A DNA stretch of 36,718 nucleotides from Methanobacteriota archaeon (GTDB taxonomy: Archaea > Thermoplasmatota > Thermoplasmata > RBG-16-68-12), in contig VBLT01000117.1 in the NCBI GenBank assembly GCA_005878615.1, positions 1-36,718 of the forward strand. The letters run 5' to 3'. The translations under genes and the position numbers were made by a program. This document shows, one piece after another, positions 19,191 through 28,323 of this stretch. Every line of letters begins with the position of its first letter. Position 1 is the stretch's first letter. The notes beneath the pieces were generated by a model. It was not told where the DNA came from. It was given only the letters and a program-made list of their open reading frames with translations, and made no database searches.

Positions 19191-19937
19191 ATGGCCTTCC
19201 GACTTCATTGGGCGGGCTCGGGCGTCTTCCTCGCGACGGAGGTCCGCGTGCAGCTCCACGAATGGCTCGCGATCGTGACGGGCACCCTGACGCCCGGCGC
19301 GCTGATCGTGTTCGTCGCGATCCTCGCCCCCGAGCTCCTGCCGGTGACGCTGGTCGGCGCCCTCGTCTACTCGATGTTCCTCATCGGACAGCGGGTCTTG
19401 AACGAGGCCGCCTACGTCCGCATCGACCACAAGCTGAACGAGCTGTACCATGCGAGTCCCCTCTCGCCGGAAGGGTACTTCGTCGGCATCGCCGGCGGCA
19501 TGCTCGTCGCGTACCTCCCGCCGAGCCTCGTGCTCCTCGGGATCTTGCAGATCCTCCATCCCCTCGACGCGGTCGCGGGACTCACGCTAATCGTCTGCCT
19601 CCTCGCGGTCTGGGCCGTCTCGTCGACGATCGGGTACGTCGTCTCGACCTTGTTCAAGGACATGAAGACCATCTGGCCCTACTCGGCCCTCCTGACGAAT
19701 CTGTTCGGCGTCGTGCCGCCCGTGTTCTATCGACTCGGGAGCGTGCCGGTCGAGTGGCGGTCCGTGGTCCTCCTGCTCCCGACGAGCGCGGCCGCGGTCC
19801 TGGTCGATTCCGCGGCGGGACTCGAGCCCTTGACGCGGACCGAGGCGACGACCGCGGCGGTCGCCCTCGCGGCGGAGGCGCTGGTCCTTTTCGCATTCGG
19901 CATCTATTGGGCTCGGCGGACGGCCCGGGAGCGGTGA
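19191..19937 (+). CDS. ABC-2 type transporter permease 1
   Basis: Six hydrophobic segments, directly downstream of the ATPase gene. Confidence 0.85.
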   Translation: MAFRLHWAGSGVFLATEVRVQLHEWLAIVTGTLTPGALIVFVAILAPELLPVTLVGALVYSMFLIGQRVLNEAAYVRIDHKLNELYHASPLSPEGYFVGIAGGMLVAYLPPSLVLLGILQILHPLDAVAGLTLIVCLLAVWAVSSTIGYVVSTLFKDMKTIWPYSALLTNLFGVVPPVFYRLGSVPVEWRSVVLLLPTSAAAVLVDSAAGLEPLTRTEATTAAVALAAEALVLFAFGIYWARRTARER

Positions 19938-19939
19938 GG

Positions 19940-20698
19940 ATGGCCGCGGAAATGCCGCTCCGATCCCACCCGCAACGTGGTCGAGTCCTCCCGGCCTGGG
20001 CCTTCATCGGTTGGAGATGGGTCTGGCGGAGCCCGGCCGCGGCGATCGTGCCCCTGCTTCAGCCGTTCTTCTTCCTCTACTTCCTCCACGTCATCGCACC
20101 GCGGGAGCTCTTCCCCTTGCAGGTCGCGGGCGCGATGCTCTTCTCCACCCAGAACATCGGCAGCTGGTGCCTGTCCGATTCCGCCGTCTTCCGGATCGAA
20201 TTGCGACTGCAGGACATCTTCGTCGCGTCGCCCGTCGACAAGGTGCGCTACCTGGTCGGCATCGCCTTCTCGAACCTGATCCCCGCGATGCCCGCGATCG
20301 TCGTCCTCGGGATCATCCTCTCGATGGTGACGGCTGTCTCTCTGTTCGGGTGGCTCGTGTTGATCGCTTGCATCCTCACGATCTGGATCCTCTACTCGGC
20401 CATCGGCATCGCGGTCTCGAGTCGACTGCGGAGCCAGCGCGAGGTCTGGCCCGTCGGGAATCTGATTTTCACGCTCCTCGGGATCCTCTCGCCCCTCTAC
20501 TATCCGATCTCGCGGCTTCCGTCCGGCTGGGGGGAGATCGCGAGGCTGCTGCCCGCAACGTACGCGGCCCTCTTGGTCCAAGGGGCGCTGGGACTCGAAA
20601 GGTCCACGAATTTCGCGGTCGACGGCGGCCTCCTGATCCTTTCGGCGGCCGTGGGGCTCGTCGCGGCCTGGTGGCTCTACGAATGGAGGGAACGCTAG
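19940..20698 (+). CDS. ABC-2 type transporter permease 2
   Basis: MAAEMPLRSHPQRGRVLPAWAFIGWRWVWRSPAAAIVPLLQPFFFLYFLHV..., six TM segments. ATG at 19940; the track ORF from 19208 is overextended in another frame of permease 1. Confidence 0.84.
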   Translation: MAAEMPLRSHPQRGRVLPAWAFIGWRWVWRSPAAAIVPLLQPFFFLYFLHVIAPRELFPLQVAGAMLFSTQNIGSWCLSDSAVFRIELRLQDIFVASPVDKVRYLVGIAFSNLIPAMPAIVVLGIILSMVTAVSLFGWLVLIACILTIWILYSAIGIAVSSRLRSQREVWPVGNLIFTLLGILSPLYYPISRLPSGWGEIARLLPATYAALLVQGALGLERSTNFAVDGGLLILSAAVGLVAAWWLYEWRER

Positions 20699-20699
20699 G

Positions 20700-21830
20700 C
20701 TATGGCCGACCCTTCGCGATGGATGGGATCGACGCGGCGATCGCGCTCCCGACCTCGCTGCATCGAGCCGTTCCGCCGAGATCGTATGTGAGGGCTTTGC
20801 CTTCGCGCAAGTGACGCTCGACCGCGGCTTCGACCGAGACGGCGGCCTCCCGCAGGGCCTTGTCCTTCTTTCTCCGACCGAGCCAGTCGGCCATCATCTG
20901 GACCGCCAGAATCATCGCGATCGGGTTGACCTCGTCGCGGCCGGCGTGTTTCGGGGCGCTGCCGTGAATCGGCTCGAACATCGCGTGCGCGTCGCCGATG
21001 TTCCCCCCCGCCGCCATGCCCATCCCGCCTTGGAGGACCGCGGCCAAGTCCGTCGCGATGTCACCGAACACGTTGGAGGTCACCGCGACGTCGTACGCCT
21101 CCGGCGAACGAACGAGCCACTGCTGGAACGCATCGATGTATGCGTAGTCCCTCCGGATGTCGGGATACCCGGCCGCGACCTCGTCGTAGATCCGTCGGAA
21201 GAGTTTGCAACCCGCGGTCACGTTCGATTTGTCGACGCAGGTCACCCGGCGCGTCCGATCCGCCGGCGCACCCGACCTCTGCTTCGAAAGTTCGAAGGCG
21301 AAACGGATCACGCGCTCGGCGCCCTTTCGGGTGATGATCCGGCTGTCCACCGCGAGCTCGTCAATCCCGCCGCGCGAGAGGAACCCGCGAGCCGGCGTGT
21401 AGAGGCCCTCCGTGTTCTCCCGGACGATGACGAAATCGACTTTGCCGGGCTCCCACACCTGCTTGAACCCGTCGTGGACCTTGTGCCGCACGTTCGGATA
21501 GAGCTTCGTCGGACGCACATTCGCGTACAGGTCGAGTCCGAATCGGAGGCCGAAGACCACGCCGACGCCGGCGACCTCGCCGTTCGGAAGGGTCGCCTCC
21601 GGCAGACCGACCGCGCCGAGGAGGATCGCGTCCGCCGATTTGCAGGACTCGAATGCGCCATCGGGCCACTCGGCTCCCGTGTCGAGGTAGTACTGGCCGC
21701 CCGCGGGGAAGGGAATCGTCTCGAAGGAGAGGCCGAACGAATCCTGGATCGCCTTGAGGACCTTCACGCCCTCTCGCATGACCTCGGGGCCGGTCCCATC
21801 CCCCGGGAGGAGGACCAGCTTGTATGCCAT
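20700..21830 (-). CDS. Isopropylmalate/isocitrate/homoisocitrate dehydrogenase family, probably 3-isopropylmalate dehydrogenase
   Basis: LLPGDGTGPEVMREGVKVLKA, VRENTEGLYTPARG, DAVAVTSNVFGDIATDLAA-type motif (DVAVTSNVFGDIATDLAAVLQGGMGMAAGGNIG), FEPIHGSAPKHAG. Confidence 0.88.
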   Translation of the reverse strand: MAYKLVLLPGDGTGPEVMREGVKVLKAIQDSFGLSFETIPFPAGGQYYLDTGAEWPDGAFESCKSADAILLGAVGLPEATLPNGEVAGVGVVFGLRFGLDLYANVRPTKLYPNVRHKVHDGFKQVWEPGKVDFVIVRENTEGLYTPARGFLSRGGIDELAVDSRIITRKGAERVIRFAFELSKQRSGAPADRTRRVTCVDKSNVTAGCKLFRRIYDEVAAGYPDIRRDYAYIDAFQQWLVRSPEAYDVAVTSNVFGDIATDLAAVLQGGMGMAAGGNIGDAHAMFEPIHGSAPKHAGRDEVNPIAMILAVQMMADWLGRRKKDKALREAAVSVEAAVERHLREGKALTYDLGGTARCSEVGSAIAASIPSIAKGRP

Positions 21831-21959
21831 CGGGCCGGCGGAAGGTGAGAGCCAGCATAAGGGTTCGGAACGTCCGCGTGACGCAGGCGCAGAACGCCCA
21901 CGAGCTCACGCTTCTCCTTGCGTCCGATCCTCGCGAGACTCAACCGGTGCGGGTGGTCT

Positions 21960-22439
21960 TCAGGCGTCCCACTTGACGATGAAACTCTTGAGCCCGCTGT
22001 CGGGGACATCAAAGTACTCGGCGCAATAGTTGAAATTCCCCGCCGGGAGCGCCATGGCCGTGTTGTTTTGGAGCTGCAAGGCGCCCGTCCGGACGGAGCA
22101 ATTTCCGGTGATGACATTCCCGTCGGCCTTGTAGAGCCATAGGCTGACATAGGGAGCCCGGAATGTATCCGTGAACGTGGGCGTCGCGGTAAGCGGGCCG
22201 GTCATTGTGATCGCGCTTGACGTGGGACCGCACCAGAAGGTCTCCTGACCATTCGTCCCCACCGTCACACCCGGCGGATCGGCAATGGTGGGATCACAAT
22301 TACGCGTGATCGTCGCGCTGACGGAAACCCCCGGCATGTGATGATAGAACAACGTGACTGCGATCGCCGTCCCGATTCCCACCGTCATGGCCACAAGAAA
22401 CGCCGCTAGCGTCAGCATCGATCTGTTTCGCTTGTTCAA
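21960..22439 (-). CDS. Single-pass membrane/secreted protein with pilin-like N-terminal hydrophobic helix
   Basis: From TTG 22439: (M)NKRNRSMLTLAAFLVAMTVGIGTAIAVTLFYHHMPGVSVSATITRNCDP...; Thr/Asn-rich, Cys-containing beta-type ectodomain. Confidence 0.68.
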   Translation of the reverse strand: MNKRNRSMLTLAAFLVAMTVGIGTAIAVTLFYHHMPGVSVSATITRNCDPTIADPPGVTVGTNGQETFWCGPTSSAITMTGPLTATPTFTDTFRAPYVSLWLYKADGNVITGNCSVRTGALQLQNNTAMALPAGNFNYCAEYFDVPDSGLKSFIVKWDA

Positions 22440-22607
22440 TCCACTCCCCCCTTCAAACCCCTTAGAAAAGGGATCCGAACTGGTCCGTCGAACGGAATTC
22501 CCGCTCGGCGCCATGCAGCAAGTGGTGGCCGCTCGCATATAGTTACCGCCCCGGGACAAGGGCCACCTCACCCCGCAGCGTCACGGCCTCGTTTTCAGTA
22601 GCCAGAA

Positions 22608-23114
22608 TCAGGATCGCTTCGTCGAGAGGTCCGAGCGAATCTTCGCGACCAGGCCCCCCGCCTCCAGGATCTCGAGCACGTTCGGCGGCAGCGCGGTGAA
22701 CCGCATGACCTGACCGTGCGGGATGCGGACCTCTCCGCCGGCCATGTCGACCTCGATCACGTCGCCGGGCTGCACCTTCGCCCGCAACCCGGGGCACTCG
22801 AGGACGGGGAAACCGAGGTTGATCGCATTCCGGAAGAAAATGCGGGCAAAGGAATTCGCCAGGATTCCCGAGATGCCGAGGGTCTTGAGGGCGACCGGGG
22901 CCTGTTCGCGGCTGGAGCCGCAGCCGAAGTTGTCGCCCGCGACGATCACATCTCCGGGCTGCACCTTGCTCGACCAAGTCGGGTCCACGGCCTCGAACGC
23001 GTGCGCCGCGAACACCTTCGCGTCCGTCGTCCCGAGGTACTTGCCCGCGATGATGTGGTCGGTCGAGACATCGTCCCCGAACGTCCACACGCGTCCGCGG
23101 AACTCACGGAGCAT
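22608..23114 (-). CDS. leuD: 3-isopropylmalate dehydratase small subunit (LeuD/HacB-like)
   Basis: [21 protein letters not shown]...[51 protein letters not shown] at 23114; the track extension to 23642 is a shadow of leuC. Confidence 0.93.
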   Translation of the reverse strand: MLREFRGRVWTFGDDVSTDHIIAGKYLGTTDAKVFAAHAFEAVDPTWSSKVQPGDVIVAGDNFGCGSSREQAPVALKTLGISGILANSFARIFFRNAINLGFPVLECPGLRAKVQPGDVIEVDMAGGEVRIPHGQVMRFTALPPNVLEILEAGGLVAKIRSDLSTKRS

Positions 23115-23200
23115 CAGTTTCCTCAAGGGGCGGGGACGAATAAAGCTGGCGCGAAGAACCGGACCCGGCGAAGCCCTCCGGCCGGTTTCGACCGGACGCG

Positions 23201-24457
23201 CTAGACTTTTCGCGGATCCGTGATTTCTCCATGGATCGCGGAAGCGGTCACGGTCCAAGGAGAGGCGAGGTATACCTGCGCCTGAGGCGACCCCATGCGC
23301 CCCGGATAGTTTCGGTTCGTCGAGGAGATGCAGACTTCGTCGCCCGCGAGGGTGCCGAGGTGGCCCCCGAAGCACGGGCCGCAGGTCGACGAGGTGAACG
23401 TCGCCCCGGCGTCCATGAAGATCTCGATCAAGCCTTCCTCGAGCGCCTGGCGATAGATGATCTGCGAGGCAGGGGTGATCTGAAACCGAACGCCCGGTGC
23501 GACCTTCTCGCCCTTCAGCAATTCCGCCGCGATGCGCAGGTCCTCGATCCGGGCGTTCGTGCACGAGCCGAGGAACGCGACGTCGATCTTGGTGCCCTGG
23601 ACCTCCTCGACCGGCTTGAGGTTGGCCGGGTTCGAAGGACATGCCACCTGCGGGCCCATGCCGTCGACGTCGAAGGCGAAGGACTTCGCGAAAGTCGCCC
23701 CGTCATCGGACGAAATCGGCCGAAACGGGAGGCCGTTGTGGGCCAGATACCGCTTCGTCGTCTCGTCGGCGGCGATCATCCCGACCTTCGCCCCCATCTC
23801 GGTCGTCATGTTGCACAGCACGAACCGCTCGTTCATCGGGAGGGCCCCGACGGTCGGCCCCGCGAACTCGACGGCAGCGTATCGAGCCCCATCGTCCCCG
23901 GTCGTCCCGATCACCTTCAGGATCACGTCCTTGGCCCCGGTGCACCGACCCAGCGTGCCTCGGATGTCGACACGGATCGTCTCCGGGACGCGCAGCCACA
24001 GACGGCCGGTCGCCATCACGGCGGCCGTGTCCGTCGCCCCGATGCCGGCCGCGAACGCGCCGAGGGCGCCCACCATGTTCGTGTGGCTGTCGCTCCCGAT
24101 CACCAGGTCCCACGGATGCGCGTAGCCTCGCTCCGCGATGAGCTGGTGCACGATGCCATGGTCCCCGACGTCGTGGAATCGTTGGATGCCCTGCCTCCGG
24201 CAGAAGTCCCGGATCGTCTGATGCATCTTCGCGATCTCCGGCGTCGGTGGGGGGACCCAATGGTCCAGAGTGACCACGATCTTCGTCGGGTCCCAAACCT
24301 TCGCGGTCCCGATCTCGCCGAACGGGATCAGGGCCATCGCGAGCATCTCGTGCATATACAACAGGTCGACGGACCCATCGACGATCTGGCCCGGTCGGAC
24401 GGATTCGTTTCCGCTCGCCTTCGCAAGGATCTTCTCCGACATCGTGAGCGCGGGCAT
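23201..24457 (-). CDS. leuC: 3-isopropylmalate dehydratase large subunit (LeuC/HacA-like aconitase family)
   Basis: [82 protein letters not shown] 24457 preferred over 24490 because the TATA-like CTTTATG overlaps the latter. Confidence 0.92.
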   Translation of the reverse strand: MPALTMSEKILAKASGNESVRPGQIVDGSVDLLYMHEMLAMALIPFGEIGTAKVWDPTKIVVTLDHWVPPPTPEIAKMHQTIRDFCRRQGIQRFHDVGDHGIVHQLIAERGYAHPWDLVIGSDSHTNMVGALGAFAAGIGATDTAAVMATGRLWLRVPETIRVDIRGTLGRCTGAKDVILKVIGTTGDDGARYAAVEFAGPTVGALPMNERFVLCNMTTEMGAKVGMIAADETTKRYLAHNGLPFRPISSDDGATFAKSFAFDVDGMGPQVACPSNPANLKPVEEVQGTKIDVAFLGSCTNARIEDLRIAAELLKGEKVAPGVRFQITPASQIIYRQALEEGLIEIFMDAGATFTSSTCGPCFGGHLGTLAGDEVCISSTNRNYPGRMGSPQAQVYLASPWTVTASAIHGEITDPRKV

Positions 24458-24487
24458 CGTCCGGTGTACCTCATCCCCGACGCGGCT

Positions 24488-24494
24488 CATAAAG
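24488..24494 (-). promoter_or_regulatory. TATA-like box CTTTATG for leuC
   Basis: 31 nt upstream of ATG 24457 on the minus strand. Confidence 0.5.
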
Positions 24495-24572
24495 CTGGTT
24501 CAGTAGGTTACGAGAGGATGCGACGACGATTCGCTGAACAGGACCGATTTCGCGGCGTCCGACGGGACCAAG

Positions 24573-24580
24573 GCTAAAAG
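24573..24580 (+). promoter_or_regulatory. TATA-like box GCTAAAAG for EamA transporter
   Basis: 22-29 nt upstream of GTG 24602. Confidence 0.4.
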
Positions 24581-24601
24581 GCAGAGAGGCTTCGGCCCGC
24601 C

Positions 24602-25561
24602 GTGAACCCCCGACTCGTGCGAGGCGCGGCGTTCGCGATGCTCTGCGTCATCTGGGGATCGACCTGGCTCGCGATCCGCATCGGGCTGCAGGGAGCTCCG
24701 CCATTCCTCGCGGCGGCCCTCCGGTTCACCGTCGCCTCGGCGACCTTGGCGGTCCTCGCGCTGCCGTTCCGTTCGAAGTGGCCCGCGAACCGGATGGAAT
24801 GGAGGCTCGTCGTCTTCGTCGGCCTCGTCCTCTTCACCGCGGACTACGGCCTCATCTACTGGGGAGAGAACAACGGGGTCGAAAGCGGTCTTTCGGCCAT
24901 CCTGTTCGCGACGTTGCCGCTCCTGACGGCCGTCGTCGCCAATGCCTTGCTCCCCGGAGAGCGAATGACCGTCCAGAAGCTGGCGGGCATCGGCCTGGGA
25001 TTCGGGGGCATCCTCCTGATTTTCCGCGGGCAGATCGCCACCGCGGGCGCGGACAAGGCCTTCCCCATGACCGCGATCGTGCTCTCCGCGACCTGTGCCG
25101 CGGTCGCGACCGTGGCCCTCAAGCGCTGGGGAGCCGGGACGGATCCGGTGACGTTCAACGCCGGGGCGATGGCGGTCGGAGCCGCGAGCCTGGCTGCGCT
25201 CTCCGTCACGGCGAGGGAAACCTGGCGCGTCCCCTCCTGGCCGGAAGGGATCGGGGCAATCCTGTTCCTCGCCTTGGCCGGGTCCGTCGTCACGTTCGTC
25301 ACCTGGCAATGGCTCCTCAAGACCGCGGAGGCCACTTCCCTGTCCTTCGTCGCCCTCATCACGCCCATCACCGCGATCCTCCTCGGGGCCACCGTGGGGA
25401 ACGAGACATTCGACGCCGTGGATCTCATTGGCTCCGCGATCGTCCTCGGCGGAATCTACGTCTCGATCTCTCGCCGGATCGCGCTCGTGGGGCGGGCGGT
25501 GTCCGCGCGATCCGCGGCGGCCTCCGCGGATCCGGTCGACCCGCCGGACCCGCCGAGCTAA
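24602..25561 (+). CDS. EamA/DMT-superfamily transporter
   Basis: VNPRLVRGAAFAMLCVIWGSTWLAIRIGLQGAPPFLAAALRF..., 10 TM pattern; GTG start 27 nt after a GCTAAAAG box. Confidence 0.92.
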   Translation: MNPRLVRGAAFAMLCVIWGSTWLAIRIGLQGAPPFLAAALRFTVASATLAVLALPFRSKWPANRMEWRLVVFVGLVLFTADYGLIYWGENNGVESGLSAILFATLPLLTAVVANALLPGERMTVQKLAGIGLGFGGILLIFRGQIATAGADKAFPMTAIVLSATCAAVATVALKRWGAGTDPVTFNAGAMAVGAASLAALSVTARETWRVPSWPEGIGAILFLALAGSVVTFVTWQWLLKTAEATSLSFVALITPITAILLGATVGNETFDAVDLIGSAIVLGGIYVSISRRIALVGRAVSARSAAASADPVDPPDPPS

Positions 25562-25567
25562 CCAAGG

Positions 25568-26812
25568 TCAGGACTTCGGCCGCTTCCGGGTCGCGATCCC
25601 GGCCTTCTCGGCGAGCGACCAGAATTCCTCGTCGGTCACGCCGCGTTGGCGCTCGACGCGGTCCCGAAAGGATGCGATGAACGCCTGCTGGTCCTTCTTC
25701 GACCGCGCTTCCGCGAAATCCTTGATGTGGGCGACAAGCCGCAGGACCTGTTCCGGCGCCGCCTCGATTCCGGCGGATCGAAGTTTCTCCGCGACCGCTT
25801 GCGACCCGGTGTGCTTTCCGAAGACGAACGTCCGCTGTCGCCCGATTCGCTCGGGCTGGATCGGCTCGTAGGTCGCCGTGTGCTTGATGACCCCATGCGC
25901 GTGGATGCCGGACTCGTGGGCGAAGGCGTTGTGGCCGACCAAGGGCTTCCCGACGGCGACCGGGATGCCGCTCAACCGTTCGACGAGCTGGGACAACTCG
26001 TAGAGTCGGGAGATGTCGATCCCCGTGTCGAAGCCGTACAGGGACTCGAGCGCGAGGACGAACTCCTCGAAGCTCGCGTTGCCGGACCGTTCTCCGAGGC
26101 CGTTGACGCAAGTGTGGGGGACCTCCACGCCTTCTTCGACCGCGGCGAGGCTGTTCGCGACCGCGAGTCCGAAGTCGTTGTGCCCGTGGAACGAGAGTTG
26201 TGTGGGGGCGAGCCGCTCCTTCAGGCGACCGAAGAACCACCGAATCCCGGGGGGCGTCATCACCCCGACGGTGTCGCAGACCACGGCCCGATGGGCCCCG
26301 GCCTCGGTGCAGGCATCGTACAGGTCGACGACGAAATCCAGGTCCGCGCGGAACGTGTCCTCCGTGACGAACGAGACCGCGACGCCGTGGGCGATCGCAT
26401 ATTCGGTCTCGCGGACGGCGACCTCTTTCACCTGCTCCCTCGTCATGCCGAGCTTATGCCGGATGTGGAGGTCCGAGCCGGCGGTGAAAAGCGCGATCTC
26501 GTCGACGCCGCAATCGATGCACGCCTCGACGTCCTTCCGGACCGTCCGGGCGGCCGCCATGATCGTCGCGTCGAGCCCCGCGTCCGCGATCGCACGGACG
26601 GCGCGCGCTTCCTCTTTCGAGACGACGGGAATCCCGACGTCCATGATGGGGACGTGGATCTCGTCGAGGAATCGGGCGATCTGGACCTTCTCCTCCGGGC
26701 TGTAGGCGACGCCGGGAGTCTGCTCGCCATCGCGGAGGGTCTCCTCCCAGATCTCGATTTTCTTGGGCAGGTGACGGGCGAGGCCCTCCTCGATCAGGTA
26801 ATTGTGGACCAG
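25568..26812 (-). CDS. 2-isopropylmalate/homocitrate/citramalate synthase family (start codon unresolved; no ATG/GTG/TTG upstream of 26644)
   Basis: Track ORF begins at ATG 26644, but in-frame upstream translation LVHNYLIEEGLARHLPKKIEIWEETLRDGEQTPGVAYSPEEKVQIARFLDEIHVPI carries the family LRDGEQTPG catalytic motif. 26812 is the first upstream CTG. HGHNDFGLAVANSLAAVEEGVEVPHTCVNGLGERSGNASFEEFV confirms the family. Confidence 0.88.
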   Translation of the reverse strand: MVHNYLIEEGLARHLPKKIEIWEETLRDGEQTPGVAYSPEEKVQIARFLDEIHVPIMDVGIPVVSKEEARAVRAIADAGLDATIMAAARTVRKDVEACIDCGVDEIALFTAGSDLHIRHKLGMTREQVKEVAVRETEYAIAHGVAVSFVTEDTFRADLDFVVDLYDACTEAGAHRAVVCDTVGVMTPPGIRWFFGRLKERLAPTQLSFHGHNDFGLAVANSLAAVEEGVEVPHTCVNGLGERSGNASFEEFVLALESLYGFDTGIDISRLYELSQLVERLSGIPVAVGKPLVGHNAFAHESGIHAHGVIKHTATYEPIQPERIGRQRTFVFGKHTGSQAVAEKLRSAGIEAAPEQVLRLVAHIKDFAEARSKKDQQAFIASFRDRVERQRGVTDEEFWSLAEKAGIATRKRPKS

Positions 26813-26892
26813 GCGTTCCTCCGGGATGGCGGCTCCCCCGTGTCCTCCGCTGCGTAAGGACCCGTGATGCCTTGAACCTCACGCGTCGTCGG

Positions 26893-26899
26893 ATTTATC
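26893..26899. promoter_or_regulatory. TATA-like box shared by divergent genes (ATTTATC / GATAAAT)
   Basis: GGATTTATCG, about 29 nt upstream of TTG 26924 (+), and upstream of the LeuA-family gene (-). Confidence 0.4.
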
Positions 26900-26923
26900 G
26901 TCGCCGCGGCGCTTGGCCGGTCG

Positions 26924-27454
26924 TTGACGCGTCCCATCAAGTCCGGGCTCGAATTCGAGGCCTCGTTTCCGGTGAAGGGACGGATCTTGCAAGCGATCAT
27001 GTGCGAATGCGAGGAAGAGGGCGAGATCCGCATCCGCATTTCTCGCGATCCGCAGAAAGGATGGTCGTACGATCCGAAGGATCCGAAGACTTTCCTCGAT
27101 GTCCACGCGTACGACCCGCGGGAGACCTATGCCAAGGTCCGGGCCGGCGAATGGGCGGACGGGCGGGTCATCTGTTACGGATACCTCAAGCGCGTCCGTG
27201 CCCGCCGAATCGAGTTGATCGGATCGGTCCTCGCGAGCGGCACGCGACTCACGGGGGCGGTGCACGTGGACGAGGCGGTCGAGATCGACTTCGGTCTCTT
27301 CCGGACGAGCCTCTCGTTCGAGAGCGAGGAGCAACGCCGGAAGATCCTGAAGGACGCGGGCATCCGGGACGGTTCTTTCGTCGCAACCGATGTCGGCGTG
27401 GACCTCGAACTCAAGCGGTGGGGACCGCGAGAGAGCGTGCTCCGTAAGGGCTGA
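26924..27454 (+). CDS. Conserved-looking protein of unknown function
   Basis: TTG start 29 nt after a TATA-like box; 176 aa with good coding composition (LEFEASFPVKGRILQAIMCECEEEGEIRIRISRDPQKGW...). No family recognised. Confidence 0.7.
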   Translation: MTRPIKSGLEFEASFPVKGRILQAIMCECEEEGEIRIRISRDPQKGWSYDPKDPKTFLDVHAYDPRETYAKVRAGEWADGRVICYGYLKRVRARRIELIGSVLASGTRLTGAVHVDEAVEIDFGLFRTSLSFESEEQRRKILKDAGIRDGSFVATDVGVDLELKRWGPRESVLRKG

Positions 27455-27481
27455 TCATCCATGCGCCGGAAGCCACCGAGG

Positions 27482-28243
27482 CTAGCTCTTTCCGCGCAAC
27501 TTTGCGATGGCCGCGCGGTGGTCCTCGTCCCACAAGAGCTGGACGGCGTGTTGAGATTCGAGTAAGAAACGATTCCGGTACGGTTTCTCGTCGCCTTCCG
27601 CGAGGGTCCGCTTGATCGCTTTCACGGCCGACCGAGGCCTTTCTGCGAATGCGTCGGCGAGGGCCCGCGCCTGAGGGATCGCTTCGCCGGGCGCGGTCAA
27701 GTGGTCGACGATGGCGAGACGGAGGGCGTCAAGGCCGGGCAGTTCCTTCCCCGACAAAAGGAGTTCAAGCGCTTTCGAACGGCCGATGATTTTCGAGAGC
27801 CGGGCGGTGCCTCCGTGGCTCGGCATCCAGCCGATCCGCGCCTCGGGAAACGAGAGGATTGCTGTCTCGTCTGCGATTCGAATGTCGCAGGCGAGCGCGA
27901 GCTCGGCGCCCGCACCGCGGGCCACCCCGGTGACCGCCGCGACGGTCGGCTTCGTCAGATGCTCGAAGGCCCAGAAGGCGTCCTGTCCGCGGGTCACCTG
28001 CTCCTGTGCCTCCTTCGGGGCGAGTTTCGCCCACTCCTCCATGTCGACGCCGGAAGAGAACACGAGCCCGCCCGAACCCGCGACGACGAGGGCGCGGATT
28101 CCATCGTCCTTCTCGATCTCGGGAACGCGGGCCGCGAGGTCGGAAATCATCGAGAGGCGCAGGGCGTTTCGCGGGGGATTGTCGATCCACAGGACGGCGG
28201 TCGCACCCTTCTTCTCGATTCGCAGGCGAGGCCCGGACGGCAT
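27482..28243 (-). CDS. Enoyl-CoA hydratase/isomerase (crotonase) family
   Basis: LRIEKKGATAVLWIDNPPRNALRLSMISDL..., VAAVTGVARGAGAELALACDIRIADETAILSFPEARIGWMPSHGGTARLSKIIGRSKALELLLSG. ATG 28243; the track extension to 28441 is doubtful. Confidence 0.93.
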   Translation of the reverse strand: MPSGPRLRIEKKGATAVLWIDNPPRNALRLSMISDLAARVPEIEKDDGIRALVVAGSGGLVFSSGVDMEEWAKLAPKEAQEQVTRGQDAFWAFEHLTKPTVAAVTGVARGAGAELALACDIRIADETAILSFPEARIGWMPSHGGTARLSKIIGRSKALELLLSGKELPGLDALRLAIVDHLTAPGEAIPQARALADAFAERPRSAVKAIKRTLAEGDEKPYRNRFLLESQHAVQLLWDEDHRAAIAKLRGKS

Positions 28244-28323
28244 CGGGCCACGAGGGGAACGGGGCCGGATAATCGTTGCGGATTTCGTCCACACGCTTTT
28301 TCTAGCGGGCCGTCGATACCGAC

